From the NCBI GenBank assembly GCA_020796225.1, contig CM036767.1, positions 24,992,100-25,056,099 on the forward strand: a stretch of DNA of 64,000 nucleotides. The letters run 5' to 3'. The stretch comes from Arion vulgaris (Eukaryota; Mollusca; Gastropoda; Stylommatophora; Arionidae). The notes under the pieces are model-generated. The model saw nothing but the letters and a program-made list of their open reading frames with translations. It did not search any database and was not told the origin of the DNA. Of the stretch, positions 46,001-61,000 are shown piece after piece (the stretch's first letter is position 1; the number at the start of each line of letters is the position of its first letter). Made by a program: the position numbers and the translations under genes.

Positions 46001-49000
46001 TAGCGTTGGTGCTATCACACTGCCCAGTGGAACTCCTTCCTTCATTTTTGCATCTTGCTGAGGTGGTTGTCTATTTTTACTCTGGCTGTACGTTGGAAGA
46101 GGAGGTTTCTGATCCAGGAGAACATGGCTGTTACTTTCTTTCCTGGAAGGCGTTTTCAATGTCCTAGGTGATGTAAGCCAGTTGGTCCTCTGTGCTTCTG
46201 TTTTGTCCGTGTCTGGGCGGGGGTGAGCAATGAATTGGTTTCTAGGTCCCATGTCAGTCTCCTGTTTACTAGCCTCTCCATCAATTTCCCTGCACAGCTG
46301 AGAAGGCTGATGGATCTATAGCTCTTTGAGTCATTTTTTTCCTTGCCCGGTTTCAAGATGGGGTAGATGTGTGCCTCCTTCCAGGTTGATGGAACTTGAC
46401 CTGTTTTCCAGCTCTGGTTGAAAATGCTGAGGAGAAACCTTTGCCAAGAGGACCAATGTGTTTAAGGAATTCATTGGTAATTCCATCCGCTCCAGGTGCC
46501 TTTTTCTCCTTTAGCTCTTTTATTTGGTCTTCTAGCTCCTGCAGGGTAAACATAGCTACAAACTGTTGGGATTGTAGAGTTAAGACTATTCAATAGTTGC
46601 TTTGACTGGTTTTTAACTTTCTTTTTTCTTGCCTGTTGAATTTGTACTTGACTTTCCGACTGATAGGTTCTAGCTAATAGGTCTGCTGCTGCTCTGCCGG
46701 TGACAAATCCTGTGTCTGTGTGTAGCACAGTTTGGTCCTTTCTGTCCTGTCACCATTTAGGGTTTTGTGAGGTTCCATAGTTTTTTAGTGTCTTTCTCTA
46801 GATTTAGGGAGGCAGTTTTTTAATGCCAACTGTCTCTCATGCTTTTCTTATTTTCTTTGGTAAATATTGCCTTTGTCTTGTTGTGTAGGGTAACATTTTC
46901 ATCTGTGGGGTCTGCTTCCATGTTTTCTCTTTGGATGCTGAGTTCAGCGTGAAGCTCTTCCAGTTTAGGGGACCATAGGTCAGTAGACTTCCTTCTTCCT
47001 CTTGGTATACTTATTTTTTCTGCATCTAGAACCCAGTTGTTGAATGTTTGAAGTTTGGTTTAGGGCTATTTTCTTTATTTTCATGTTCTTAATGGCTTCT
47101 TTAGTGTGAGAAGTCTTCAGTTTGCTTTCTTAATTCAGGTGGTAGTCTTCCCTGGTGTTCCTTCCTTTCTTGGGATATTATGTTTTGCTGCAGTGTGGTA
47201 ACACTTCGAGTTGTTGAATTTGTTCAAATCTGTCGTTTGCTGGTCTATTGGTTTTTAAGGTTTTGCATGTGTCTTAATCGGTCTTTCAAGACTGTTGTTG
47301 ATGATGAAGTCTTCTACTTCCTCTCCTTTTACATTTAGGTCAGAGTACCTCCAGCTTGGAGAATGACTTGAAATCTCCAACTATTATCCAGTTTTCTGTG
47401 TTTGGTTGTATGTTGTTTAGGTGGATAAATTTGTTTGGTGGTGAATATATGTTGCAAACTGTGATTTCCTTGTCATTGGGTTTTAGGCAGATGTTATTGC
47501 CTCTGTGTCGGTTGAATCGAGCGTCGTTTTCCAGGCTGAGAACCTGTTTTTGATGGCAATCATGACTCCGCTTAGGTTGGTCTTCCTATCTTGCCGGAAG
47601 ATTTCATAACCTCTAATGGAGAATCTGTGCTGCTGGTAAGATGTGTTCCTTTTTATGCAGCACACATCGATGTCATGCTCCTTCAGGAAGTTTTGCAGCT
47701 CTATTTTTTTGTTTCTGGCGCCTTCCGCGTTCCACTGCATTATCTTCAAATCTTGACCCGCGTGTTTACTCTTGTCTTCTCTGGTCGATCTGAGAGTGTG
47801 AGGAATTGTGGTTGCTGTTGTGTTTGGAGGATGGGGGCATGGTGTTGAACCTACCTGGTTTCAACCTGTAAATATGACTCCACGGAGTAGTGTTGTTGCA
47901 TAGCTCGGTTAGTGTGTAGATCGCGTTTTTATTCCCGTGCTGCTTGGGCAGGCATCTTCCGACTTGACGGTTGAGATTTCATTCTACCTACCCGGACCGC
48001 CGTATTTAAAACATAGCAAGCGGGGTGTTGATAGCATCGCAATTTGATCGGTCACCATCATACTTCAGTCGCTTTAACTACACCACAAAACATATCCATG
48101 AATAACACATTATATCCTGCGCCCAAATGAAGGAAAAGTAGTAATCCAGGCCACGGGAGCAAGATGAAGTGATCAAAATTATTGCTGCGCTAACCGACAA
48201 GTTCGCTCAGCGCCATTTGTAAACCGGAAGTCCTTCAGTGGCCCAATTTTGGTGATGCTAAAAATCGATTTACCTGCAAATTTCAAATAATTATACAGTC
48301 ACAAAGAAGGGGAAAAAAGTATGAAACATATTATGAAAACTATTAACACAATCTCTTAGTACCTTCATATTTACACAATATATCTAAACATGAAGTTGTT
48401 TGGACAATATATAATGCAGTAATCAATAAATTTGTAACTTCTAAATATTTCCATATTTTGGAGACACCAATTAATAAATAATAAATAAATAAGAGAAAAT
48501 GATGCAAAACTGGTCTAGTAAACAGCCCATAAAGAACTAACACTTATAGTCATGATCAAGACAGTAATCTGAGTCATTAGATGCCATTTTATAAGCAAAT
48601 GTGTGATTTTGTGCGAGCAAGTGAAAACACGTCTGCAGAGATTATCCAAAATGGCGGCCAATCAGAAATGCAGGTTTAATAAAAGAATGCTCTCCTCTGA
48701 AGTCGGAGAAGGTTCGCCTGATGGCTAGGGGCACAGTAGAAGAGGTAAGTAGGCTTTCACGAAAAAATGTGTCAGATGCGCTATACCAGGCTCCCCGACT
48801 TTGCATGAATTCATAGCGGGCAAATAGAGAAGAATAGTGTTGACTACATCACCCATCTTAATTTGTTGGTCTAGGAAAAATTTGGCCTAATGTTGTATTC
48901 ACTAATGTCCCTCATAGTATGAAAACAGGTTTCTTTAATTGTACTTTACTTTTACTAGTGTGAGATGTTTGTGAAGATCAATTATCATCTACTCCAGCAA

Positions 49001-52000
49001 TTATATAAAGAATATTTTATTTATTAGGACCAAGAAAGTGATGGTGCAAAGGAATACCTGAAAGTTGCCAGTACTTTGGAGGGTGTACCGTTTGGTATTA
49101 CATCAGACAGTGATGTTTTTGCAGATCACAATGTTGATAAAGATAGAGTTGTGCTCTTCAAGAAGGTGAAAATAAAAAGTATTACCTAGTTAATATGCAA
49201 TAAAAATAAATTCAGTTTACATTACAATCCAACTAGTTTTACTACCCAATTTCACCTGAGATTTACATGTAAACATGTGTCCAACCGCAATGGCTCTCAA
49301 GTTGACCCAGCTTCAATTGGGTACCAGAGAAACACTATGAAGTTACTCTATGGTGGCTGGCGTGATGTTGCCAATATGTGCCAAATGCAAAAAAAAAAAG
49401 AAGAAAAATCCCAAAGCAGTATGTCATTTTTCACTTCTGTCATTTTGAAATGTTTAGTATCCACAAATGTTGATTTGGTTTTTATTTGTGAAATGTTTCA
49501 TGTTTGTGTCAATCTCCTGTATGTAATTGATTTGTGAGTTGTCTTTAAAAAAAATTTATTGTAGGCAACTTCTGCATTTCACTGCAATATTTTCAGGGTT
49601 TTCTTTGTGGTCTGTATCAATTTTTATTTATCTTGGATAAAGCAGCGTATAATTTGATTAACCTTCTGACCGACATGTGAAGAAGATGCACGACAATGCA
49701 GTTTTCATCCTCAGAAATAACTCCTTGTCAAAACTATTTTTGGACTTTCCAGTCTACTGTTTGCATCCTACTTTTGGATCAGCATGTTTCCGTTGCCCAG
49801 CCAAGGATTGTTCACAAGGCTTGCCGTTCTTTGTTAACAAAGCTCCTGTCCGGGGTTTGAAATCAGATATGTCATCCAGAAATCCTGGTAGGATTTAAAC
49901 CTTCATTGTGTGCATCTTCAGGATGTCAGAGTTTCACTAGCATGTGCTAGTGAAACTCTGACATGCTCCAGTTTTCAACAAAATGGCACTTTTGTCTTGT
50001 AAGGTTCATCCGGAGTCACACTCTTGCCGTGTAGACTCTTAGTTATTATATGGAAACAGCCCTTGTCATGTTAGAAACACTGTGTATGGGATGAAATAAA
50101 ACGCATATCCCAGTTAACATATTTAGCAGACTCAAGTATTGGTTTTTTTAAAACAAGTCTTATTAATTGCTGACTACTTCACATTGCTGTATGCGCACAC
50201 TAAAGTTTGTCATGTAATTTGTATCCAGTTTGATGAGGGCCGCAATGACTATGATGGCGAGTTAAATGAGAAGGATATTCGAGCATTCATTGCTGGAAAC
50301 AGGTTGCCACATGTAATTGAGTTTACCCAGGAGGTTGGTTAACCTTTACATCTATTTTGATTTAATATGTATTTATGCATTTTTAATCTAATATGTAATT
50401 CTTTCTTTTCTTATTTTCTAATATGTATAAAATAGTTTTACTATGAGTTCTCGTTGAATGTTGACATGTGTCATATTAACTTGACTATTTAGCAGTGTTT
50501 TCACATTGACAAAAACGACTGCTCTTTTTTAAAATAGTTGCGAAGAACATGTAAAATAGAAGTTAACACATTGCATCACATGAATGCTCAAAATTTGTTG
50601 GAGATAACTTGGCAACAATAAAGTGTGAATTAAAATCCACAGCAAATAAAGATTCTAATCAATACTCATAATTTACAGTTAAATTGATGCAGTATTAATT
50701 TGTGAACATGTATTTTGTTAATGCCATGTATGTTAAATGTACAAATTATTCACGAGGGAAAAAAATTGTCAAAAGTTTGTTTTATTTACTATTAAATGTC
50801 CAAGTGACATAACATGATAGAGGAGAAAACTAGTTACGACATAGACGAAGTGTCTACATAGAATGCTGGGGGCAACAAGAAGAGACCGGATGAGATATGA
50901 AGACATCAGGAGAAAAGGAGACAACATCAGTACTGAATTTCATCCAGAAACAACAAATTAACTGGTTTGGACACATCAGCAGATTACCAACAGAGCACCT
51001 CAAAGAGCAATGTTGCTCTGATACAATGGATACAAAGCAAAAGGCCGGCCATGCAAAACCTGGAGATAAGAGGTGACGAAAGACACTATTTATGAATCGT
51101 ACACAAGGGCTCGTTCTAGAAATCTCTTCTAATTCTAGCGCTGTGAGGCAAAACAGGATTAGAGAAAAGAAAAATGTCTAAGTGAAATGCTGCAAAGCAG
51201 TCTTCATTGCAGAAGTTGACTTTAAGAGGTTGGGCGGCCATTATTGGTTTCCATTCACAATCATGGTGTAGTCCTCATATTCATCTTGGAACATCGACTG
51301 CAGTTCCATTTCTGCCCAATATCCTAGTCACTTGATGGTTCTGATTCCTATTTACTTATTACTCTTCATGGAGTCCCTTGACAGTTGTTCGCCACATTTC
51401 ATGGAGTCCCTTGACAGTTGTTCGCCACATTTCATGGTCTCGGGTCTGGCAGTATTCTTTATGGCATCCTAGGATAGTCCAGCATCCTTCAGTTTCCCAA
51501 GAAGACCCCATGTCTGCTTAGGATGTTTTATTTTTCATTGCCTGCTTCATTCAAGTGCTTGTCTAGTGACACCCAATTCTGTCTTTCGCAGGGTATACCT
51601 AACCCATCACCATTTTCCCTGTGAACTGGGTCATCATGGGTTCCTGTCCTATTCTTTTTCACAGGTCTGTGTTTGCAACTCTGTCATACCATCTCAGTCT
51701 AAAATTATGTCGAAGACATCTGTTAACAAAGGCTTGAATCTTATTTGTATTGGATGGTTGTACCCAGATGGTTGGGCTGAAAATTAATCACAAAACAAAT
51801 TATGAACATGACCACCCCAGCACCAACCAAAATAATAGAGAGCTGCCAAGATTATGGAAGAATGGTGTATAATTTGTTGCTGCCCTAAGAGCCAATGGTG
51901 TCACAGAATAGAGATACTAGTGCTGTGATATAATATTGTATTTTGGGTTATTTTCATACTTTTACACATGTGATCTATCCGTACCCTTTTTCTACACTTC

Positions 52001-55000
52001 AATAACTATTTTATTGTAACTATTTTTTGTTTGTTTCAGTCAGCCCAGAAGATCTTTGGTGGTGAAGTGAAGAATCACATTTTACTATTCTTAAAAAAGG
52101 AGGGCAATGATGACATAATTAAAGGATTTGGCAAGGTTGCTAAGGAATTTAAAGGAAAAGTATGCACTGATTATAATCACTTCTATATTAATTAACATTT
52201 GGTCCTGTATGATGTTTCCCATCTGTGATCTTGTTAATATAATAGACAGCTAATGGGAAAGAGACTAGTGAACACCCACAACTAAGGTTCAGCTATGCAG
52301 TGGACCGAAATGACATTCTTAACTCTTTGTGTCCTAGAAATTTTGGGGGTAAATACACAAACACTAAGAAAATAGTGGAGTGTATGGTTTATTAACTGTT
52401 CACAAAGTAGCATCATGAACATTCATAAAAATCGCTAGTTTTTTATGGTCACATGGTGTCCTGAAATGATTGATAAACTCCGTTTCAATTCGAATTCTAG
52501 CATAAACCATGCTGATATGTATTCGTTATCATTTACACATCACTTCTAAGTAGTTTCCAGTTAATATAAATCTTCAATCGGAACAAATCATGACTATAAG
52601 CAGAGAACATAAAGATTCCAACATACAAATAAATGACCAAACGCTAAAGCAGGTGAGAGAATTCAAATACCTTGGAAGTATCTTCACATCTGATAGTAGA
52701 CTGGACAGAGAGATCGAAACTAGAATCCAGCAAGCCAACAACATTACATGTACCAGCTTACCCCAATTTTGAAACACCAAGCTATTCCAGTAGTGACTAA
52801 AAGACGGATTATAAATTCAATCTTTATACCAACACTGCTACCAGAGCCAAACATGGGCACTGACAAAAGAACAAGAAAGGAAAATTACCACATGCGAAAT
52901 GAGATGCCTGGGGAAAGCAGTAAATAAAACAAGAAGAGACCATATAAGAAATGAGGAAATTAGAAGTCGGAACAACACCTGCTATTAGATTTATTGAAAA
53001 ACGGACTCAAATGGTTTGGCCACTTGGTCAGAATGAACCCGAATACACCAGTTGCAAGAGCGTACAACCTGAAAATGGAATCACCAAGAGGAAGGGGCAG
53101 ACCAAGAAAAGATGGAGTTACAGACATCTTAAAACTCCACAATACCACACCATATCAAGCGACCGAGCGTGCATTATCTCAGAAACCGATCATCAATTAA
53201 ACCCGCTACGCCTAGCGGCAAAAAAGCAGAGAAGGACAAAAGAAAAAAGAAAGAAAGAATCTGAACAAAAAATAATAAAAACTCAACAAGATAGTAATCA
53301 TCCTTTGAGCGACGCATGGTCCAGGCAGATAAGAAATAGTTACACTTGAGTGTTCCATGGTACGGAATCTGTTAAGATAAAGTTGGGATAGAACCTTGCT
53401 TGAATTACATTGAGAAACAAAGAATGAAGGGGTTTGGCCAATTAGTAAGAATGCAACCTAACTCCACTGTGTACGTTCTTCTACATCAGGAAAAAATGTA
53501 GAGAAGATCAAGAAAAAGATGATGATATAATCCCCCAGCATACTCTGTGAAAATGGGAACAGTAAAATTAGTTTAGTTTTTGAAGTCAATTGTTTTGTTA
53601 GTCTGTATGCCTTCACATTGTCTTTGTGACATATTTTTTCAGCTGCTGTTCGTTTACCTGGACTCAGAAAATGAGGACAATAATCGCATCTTCGAATTCT
53701 TTGGCCTGAAGGAAAATGAGGTACCTGCTGTTCGTCTGATCAATCTTGGAGGAGAGACAATGACTAAATACAAGCCAACAGCTGAAGGAGTTGATACAGC
53801 CACAATCAGCAAGTTTGTTGAAGATTATCTCGCTGGAATTCTTAAAGTAAGCAGCAAATATTCACCTGGTTTTGTTCTGAATTTCATTCAGTGTATGTGA
53901 TCAGGTCATTAGCTACCACTACAAGACTATAGGTATTAGCATCATCATCATCAAATAGCTTGTCCTGAGCAGAACCTTGCCACCTGAACAGTCCTCCGGA
54001 ATTTCTCTCTCATAGGCCAGATGTCCTGCCTTTGCAGCCGTCATGTTCAAACCATCAGATACATCCTGAATCCATCTTCTCCGTGGTCTTCCTCTTCTCT
54101 TTGACGGTATGCCTCCTTCCATGAAGGTCTTCTCCAGCACTTCATGTCTTTTTATATGTCCAAAATATCTCAATTTTCTCTTTCTTCTTATTTGTAGCAT
54201 CAGTTAGTTTTCTTTGATTTTGAGTTCTTTCTGGATAGATCTGTCCAAGACATACGGAGGACTCTTCTGTAACACTTATATTCGAAAGCACATATATGTT
54301 TTTCCACTGCTTTATTAAATGTCCATGCTTCACACCCATATTTTAATTTCCTTCATCCCATTTCCATCTGTTGTTAGCAGTGAACCAAGATATTCAAAAC
54401 TGTTCACATTTTCTACTTTCTCTCAGTTGATAAAAATATCTTTTGTCATGTTCGTTTTATCTGTTGTCATTATTTTTGTTTTTGCCACATAGTTTCCACA
54501 GATATTGGTCTTATTTGTCCAGTGTATACTCACTTTAATGTCTTTTATTAGCTCCTAACTTGATCCAGCTAGTTTCCTCAGGATAGCTAACTTCCTTCTT
54601 GCTTTTGCCTATGTTCTCTCCAAGTGGGGCTTCCATGTCATTCTATTATCTAATGTGGTTCCTCGTCTATTGGGTCTTTTGTATTTCCAAGTCATATTTC
54701 TCGTGCCGTCTTTGTTTTCTTGTTCTGCATTCTCACTAGATTGGGATTTCAGATTTTCTAATAAAGGCAGTCATCTGCCTCAGATTATCACCCACACCAT
54801 TCAGTTTGTCTTAGACGCTAGTGTAAGTGGGCCACCTCTTCTCAAGTCTGCATACTGGGGGCAGTTCTGCAGGATATAATTTCTATGATTTCTGCTTCCC
54901 CATTTGTGCCGACCTCTTCCCGCAGTAAGTTTTGGCCACCCCCGTGATAGTAGGTCTGACATTCTTACTGCATGGCTAAATCTCTGAGGCAGATTGGCGA

Positions 55001-58000
55001 CTATAGTCCGTTATCCCATTCCTCATTGTGAGGGGTCGTTGCACTATGCTATGCACCTTACGGTCTGGTACATCCGTTTCTGCAAGCATTTGTTTCGGGT
55101 TAGCATTCCCTAGTGGACATGTGCATCCGATTGCAGCCAAACCTCCTTAGTCGCCTCTTTCGACATGCGTGGCAGGTAACAGTGGTTCTATTCTTTACAC
55201 CCCAAATTGGGCCCCGGTAACCGCTCAGGCGGTCTTTGTTTTAAAGTGTGAAAAGTATTGTTGACGATTTTTCAGCGTTGCTCTGCACCAATCACTTCTC
55301 TGCCCGTGTTGCTATGTTGTCTGCAGCGTTTTGTGTTTGTTTATTAGCTATAGTTATATGGATTCTATCAGCGAGGTCGAGAGGAGGTAGTTGACACTTG
55401 GGCAACTCAGCCACTCCATAAAAATCGCCCAGGCATGCGTCACGTAGAGGTCACTTCGTGGTCGACTTTGTTGACCAAACCAACACAGAAGACAACAGTT
55501 ACGGGTTATAAGTCCAACTCAATTGGCGTAGAGTACTGGACGCCACAGGTTGTCTTCGACGGTGGGAGAGATCGCGTCTCATTGGACAGCTATCGCCCTC
55601 GTATGGGCGGCCATTATTACGCTTCATTGACACCTGCAAGCGTGATCTAACTTCATGCGGCATAGACAAAAAACACTGGGAGCGGCTGGCCAAAGACAGG
55701 CAAGCATGGCGAGCGGCAGTGAGGGTGGCTCAAAAAGAAAAGAAGAAAAACATCACATGTGGAGGCAGAGCGCAGAGAGAACATCCCATGCATCGGCTCT
55801 AGTCTCCAGTTTTACCTGCAGCAACTGTGGCAAGGATTGCCACTCCAGAATATGCCATTACAGCCACATGAAACATTGTGATTCAGCACAGAACATACTA
55901 CGTGACGCAACACCTATTGTCTCCTGAGACAGAGGCCAATGATGATGATAGTTATGTGTTCTTCTACACCCCATACTGCTAAGTCATCAGCATATAGGGC
56001 AGTTCTCAAACCCTGTGGCAGTTCAGGTATGAGGTCATTGATGAACACAAGGAACATGGTGGGAGGCAATGTTTTAGGAGGATTTTTTTTACTATTGAGG
56101 CCTTCCATAGTGACTCATTTTTCGATTGTATAAGAATGATTGGATCCATTTCACCATGTTGGCATTTATTCCATTCCTTTGTAGTTTCACCTATTAGCCC
56201 ATCTTTCCATACTCTATCAAAGGCTTTTTGGAGATCTATCCAGAGGGTGCAGACTTTCTTTTTTTGTTGGAAGGCAACTTCAACAATCAGTGATATATAT
56301 ATTATTTGATCTGCTGTGTTCTCTAAATCCTGCTTGTTCTGGTACTAATATTGTCTCGTATTCCATGTATCATTTCAGTCTTCCTGACCATCCTCTCCAT
56401 TATTTTGCAAATACAGCTGGTTACGCTTATGGGCCTGTAGCTACTGGCCTTCTTTTTGTCTTCCCTTTCTTTATGATGGGGCACATGAGTGCCTCTCTCC
56501 ATATTTGTGGTATGTTACCTGTCCTCCTGCCATGGTTGTGTATTTCTAAGTTTCATTGTTGCTGGATTTCCTAGGTGCTTGAGCATTTCATTGGTTATAC
56601 CGTCTATACCTTGTGATTTCCTTTCTTTAAGTCTGCCCAAGGCTGTTAACTCTTCCACAGTGAAAGATTTTTGGAATGTTTTCATTTCTATTTTGATATC
56701 TCTCTTTATGAACTTGTTGTCTACATGAATTGATAGTAATGTCACTTTTATTTTTGTCTGATTCAGCAAATTTGTCTGCTGCTTGTTTGCCTATATATGT
56801 TTTACCCGAGTCTTCTAATGTGATTGTTTGTCATCTGGTTTGTTTATAGGAATTAGGTTCCTATATATGTGTGACTCCCTGGTATACGACTCCTGGAAAG
56901 TGTAGAAGAAAGGAAAAAAGTGGAACAAAAAAAAAAGAGAAAAGATAAAAAAAGAATCAGTACAAGAACAGCCCGTGAAAGAGCTATTGAAAGGTCACCT
57001 GAATCACAAGACACTGTCTCTCCACACTAAACATAATTGACCTTGGAAATAACAACAATAACAAATTGGCATAAGTTTCTGCTTCAATAGCAACATATTA
57101 AATTCTCAATTATGAATCCCCATGAACTAAAATCATAGAAATAAAATTCAACGTCGTAATACAATACATCACGACTTCCAAATCCTGCACCATGTAAGAA
57201 AGGTCTTAATTATACATTAATACACTACTCTAAATTTATTACATAAAATAATACACTAGTTAATTACTAGTGGGTAACATGTACAGATCACATATAAATA
57301 TAAACATAAAGAAATTCAGTTCAGTTTCATTACCTGAATTTCTTGGAAATAGATTACCACAACCTTCTGCAGTCCCTTCAGAAGAAAAAGAACTGGTCAG
57401 CCTAACCACATCTAATTTTGCTTCTCTAGGTAGATAAGTGAGAACTGCTGCCAAGTCACTTCTGATTTCTGGCATGGCAGGCGAGAGGGTGTGCGGACCA
57501 TCCGAATGTGCAGAACTGGAAAGCCCAGCAGAGGTAAAGCCAGTGCGCCTTTCCACTCGCAGGGAACTACTGCTGCCTTGTAGTTTGATTGGGGACAATT
57601 AAAGGCTAGCGGAGCAAACCACACACAAAACTGGACGTTAGGCAAACCAAGCAGTCCATAAAAAAAGACTGGTATAGCTGGGCAGATGACGCTCATCAGC
57701 CCTGGAGGGCATGTCGTCTACGGGTCGCAGAAAATATCAACCTGCTGCCTTGTGGGTTTTGGCTGGGGACAGCAAAGGCTAACGGAGAGCGAACCCAGTA
57801 AACGCTGGTTGAAATTGAACACACCACCTGAGCTCCAATAGGTACTGAAGGCTGTGCACGTACATCTGTTCTTGATGTTTGGCTGCTTATATATCACAAT
57901 AGAAGTGGTCTAAGAACAATCGCGAGAGAGAATCCCACCTCTTAAATTCCTCTGGTTCTTCTGGAAATGTTTCTTCCGTAAAGTCTACGGTACTTTGGCT

Positions 58001-61000
58001 CTTGGATACATAGTCTAAGGTCAACAACGCTGAACTTCATCCCACATAGTTCATATTCTTTTTTGACGATTACTTTCACACTTTACATTAATTATAAGTT
58101 GAGTGCTTCGCGCTTCAGTATTGTACGACTCAGTTCGTTGAGGTATATGCAACTAGGCGTGTCATTCATCAAAGCTAGTCCTCTCTTGGTTTCCTCTTGT
58201 CACCGGGTAAAACTACCTTATTATAATATAGATGGAAAAATGTTCCTCTTAACTACTCAAAAATACATATCACAGTGTCATTACTTTTCCTTAATGTTCA
58301 ATAACTGAGATATTTATCAATACCTAGCAATAAACTCGTCTGCTTATTTCTCTTATGGATCAAATCGCAAAACACAATTCAAAATTTACTTATCTAATTT
58401 CACGCATCTTCTCGCTACTATCTCTTGGTTTGCACTCTCTTATGTTGGCGATCTCTTGGTCTTCTGCTGCCGATCTCTTGGTCTTCTGCTGCCCTACAAG
58501 TGGGTCGTGTGCAAAAGTAACCCGGTTGACCATTACCTATTTTTCTATATGTTGGAGTATGGCTGATCATTTTACCATCAGTTTGCATACAAAGTATGGC
58601 TGGCCAGTTGACTTCTGTTCCATCCTCTGGTCTTGCATAACCCTGTTACAGATTCCGCCTTGCTAATTTTCTATCTCTTAACGCCTTTTGTCTAGTTGGT
58701 TGTATCCCAATCTTTGTGAGTGGCTGTTAAAGTCTCCCATTGCTACGAAGTTTTTTCTTGGGATATCTACGCTAGCCATATTCAGCGGTATATCACTAGG
58801 GCAGTAGAGGTTTAATAGGTCCAGTTCTAGAGCATTGTGTTTTAGGTGAATTCATTCTGCACCATCTTTATATGTTAATGTTTCTGTTACATTGAGACCA
58901 TTCCTTATCATGGTTAGTACACCCCCTTTCTTCTGATCTTTTCTATCCACTGCAGCACTGGTAGCCCTGTATCTTGAACTGTTTACTTTCCTGTATGTGG
59001 GTTTCTTGTATGCAACATACACTTATTTCTTTTTGATAAAGAATATTTTCTAATTGTGTATTTTTTATTGACTCCTTCTGTATTCCATTGTATAACATTC
59101 ATGGGGAGTGTTGTCTCCTTTGGTTGGCCAGTTACTTTTCCCTTCTGGCTCCACTAGGTAGAAAAAGGGGATCTCCAGTTCTTAGGGGTGGATTCTGTCA
59201 AGACTCAGAATCTGGCACTGCTCCTGCCTGGGGAACTTCACAGGGCGAGCACCATGACGATTTTTGTTGTACACTGAGTAGACATTCAACTCTATGCGGG
59301 TTGCGTGGTACCTTGGTTGCTGGTGTGCCTCCGACTGCAGCACCTGTTCTTTAGGCAGAGTATGCTCATGCCTCCTTTACCTCTCTGCTGTGCCTTCGTA
59401 ACTTCTGCTAGGGCTGAGAGGACTGCCATTTAACTCATAGCTGGGGGACATGTTGCAACATTTTTATCCCAATGATTTTGTAAGACATAGTTCTCTTACT
59501 TGATCGGAGTCCCCAACATTTCCAAATAGGGGAAGACTGCAGTAAAACTTGGTAAATAGTGAAACACGTACAAACAAAGTACTATAGTTTTACAAAAACA
59601 GAAACAGTGACGATAAACAGCAACGTTAAACAGGCCTTTATCAAGCAAACGAACAAACAGGAGTGACAAATTAAAATGAAACACAAATGGACGACCAAAT
59701 ACAAACGTATCTAAGGAAAAGCTGGAATAATAACGAAATAAATGTAACACAAAAACACACATAAAAACTAGAAATAGAACGGAAAAGAAACAATGAAACA
59801 TCTAGTAAATATATACTTGAATACATGCAACATATACCATATAGAGTACAAAGCATAGAAGAGAAAGTACTAAGAAGCATAAGAATGTAATACGTTGAGC
59901 CTGTGTGGTCGCAAGGTACCATACAAAGAAATCAACCGATTCTCCAGAGCAAATCGATACGATCATCAGAGGAACATGATCGGATGGCTGTGACCTGGAC
60001 ATCGCAAGCTCCTGAATGGCCAGTATCATTGAAATGGGTAGCTACAAGGGTCACAGAGCATTGGCGTATATCGCGCAAGTGTTGGGCGAATCGTCACTGA
60101 GTCTCCTGCGTTTCCAATATAGGCCTTGTTGCACCGCTTGCAGATAATGGCATAGAAATATTACGGGACTCGCATGTGAAACTGTCTTCAACAACGAACG
60201 TGACTTTTGGAAAAGACACCGTGCGGGTCTGTATTACATAAGCACAAGTGTTGCAGCGCCGACGGCCACACTGGATGATGCCAAAATGACTCTGGATATT
60301 AGGCTTGAGGCGACTGTGTCTTATTCCGTCATCTCTCCATTCTTCAGTCTGATCCTGAGACACGTTCAATCTTCCAACACTATCCTTTGGTGGGACAGAC
60401 GGGACAGAAGCCTTAAGGATATGTTGGTTCACAGTCGCCTCAAGCCTAATATCCAGAGTCATTTTGGCACCATCCAGTGTGGCCGCCGGCGCTGCAACAC
60501 TTGTGCTTATGTCATACAGACCCGCACGGTGTCTTTTCCAAAAGCACGTCGTTGTTGAAGACAGTTTCACATGCGAGTCCCGTAATATTATCTATGCCAT
60601 TATCTGCAAGCCGTGCAACAAGGCCTATATTGGGGAAACCGGCAGGAGACTCAGTGACCGATTCGCCCAACACTTGCGCGATATACGCCAATGCTCTGTG
60701 ACCCTGTAGCTACCCATTTCAATGATACTGGCCATTCAGGAGCTTGCGATGTCCAGGTCACAGCCATCCGATCATGTTCCTCTGATGATCGTAGTCGATT
60801 TGCTCTGGAGAATCGTTGATTTCTTTGTATGGTACCTTGCGACCACGCGGCTCAACGTATTACATTCTTATGCTTCTTAGTACTTTCTCTTCCTATGCTT
60901 TGTACTCTATATGGGTATATGTTGCATGTATTCAAGTTATATATTTACTAGATGTTTCATTGTTTCTTTCCGTTCTATTTCTAGTTTTTATGTGTGTTTT

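Noticed and set aside
48640..48665. Promoter based on AAAATGGCGGCC (YY1-like), also at 39419 and 36315
   Set aside because: No transcription start, exon or conserved context was found next to the motifs at 48649 or 36315; the one at 39419 lies inside the predicted intron of the DDE-like gene and cannot be judged alone.
49277..49537. 86-aa ORF in PDI intron 4
   Set aside because: Composition becomes Lys/Ser-rich then hydrophobic through a poly-A run; no family resemblance and no splice context.
59496..59922. Hydrophobic membrane-protein-like ORFs (also 60816-61172)
   Set aside because: They lie in the mirrored 3' UTR of the Penelope-like element and arise from T-rich sequence.
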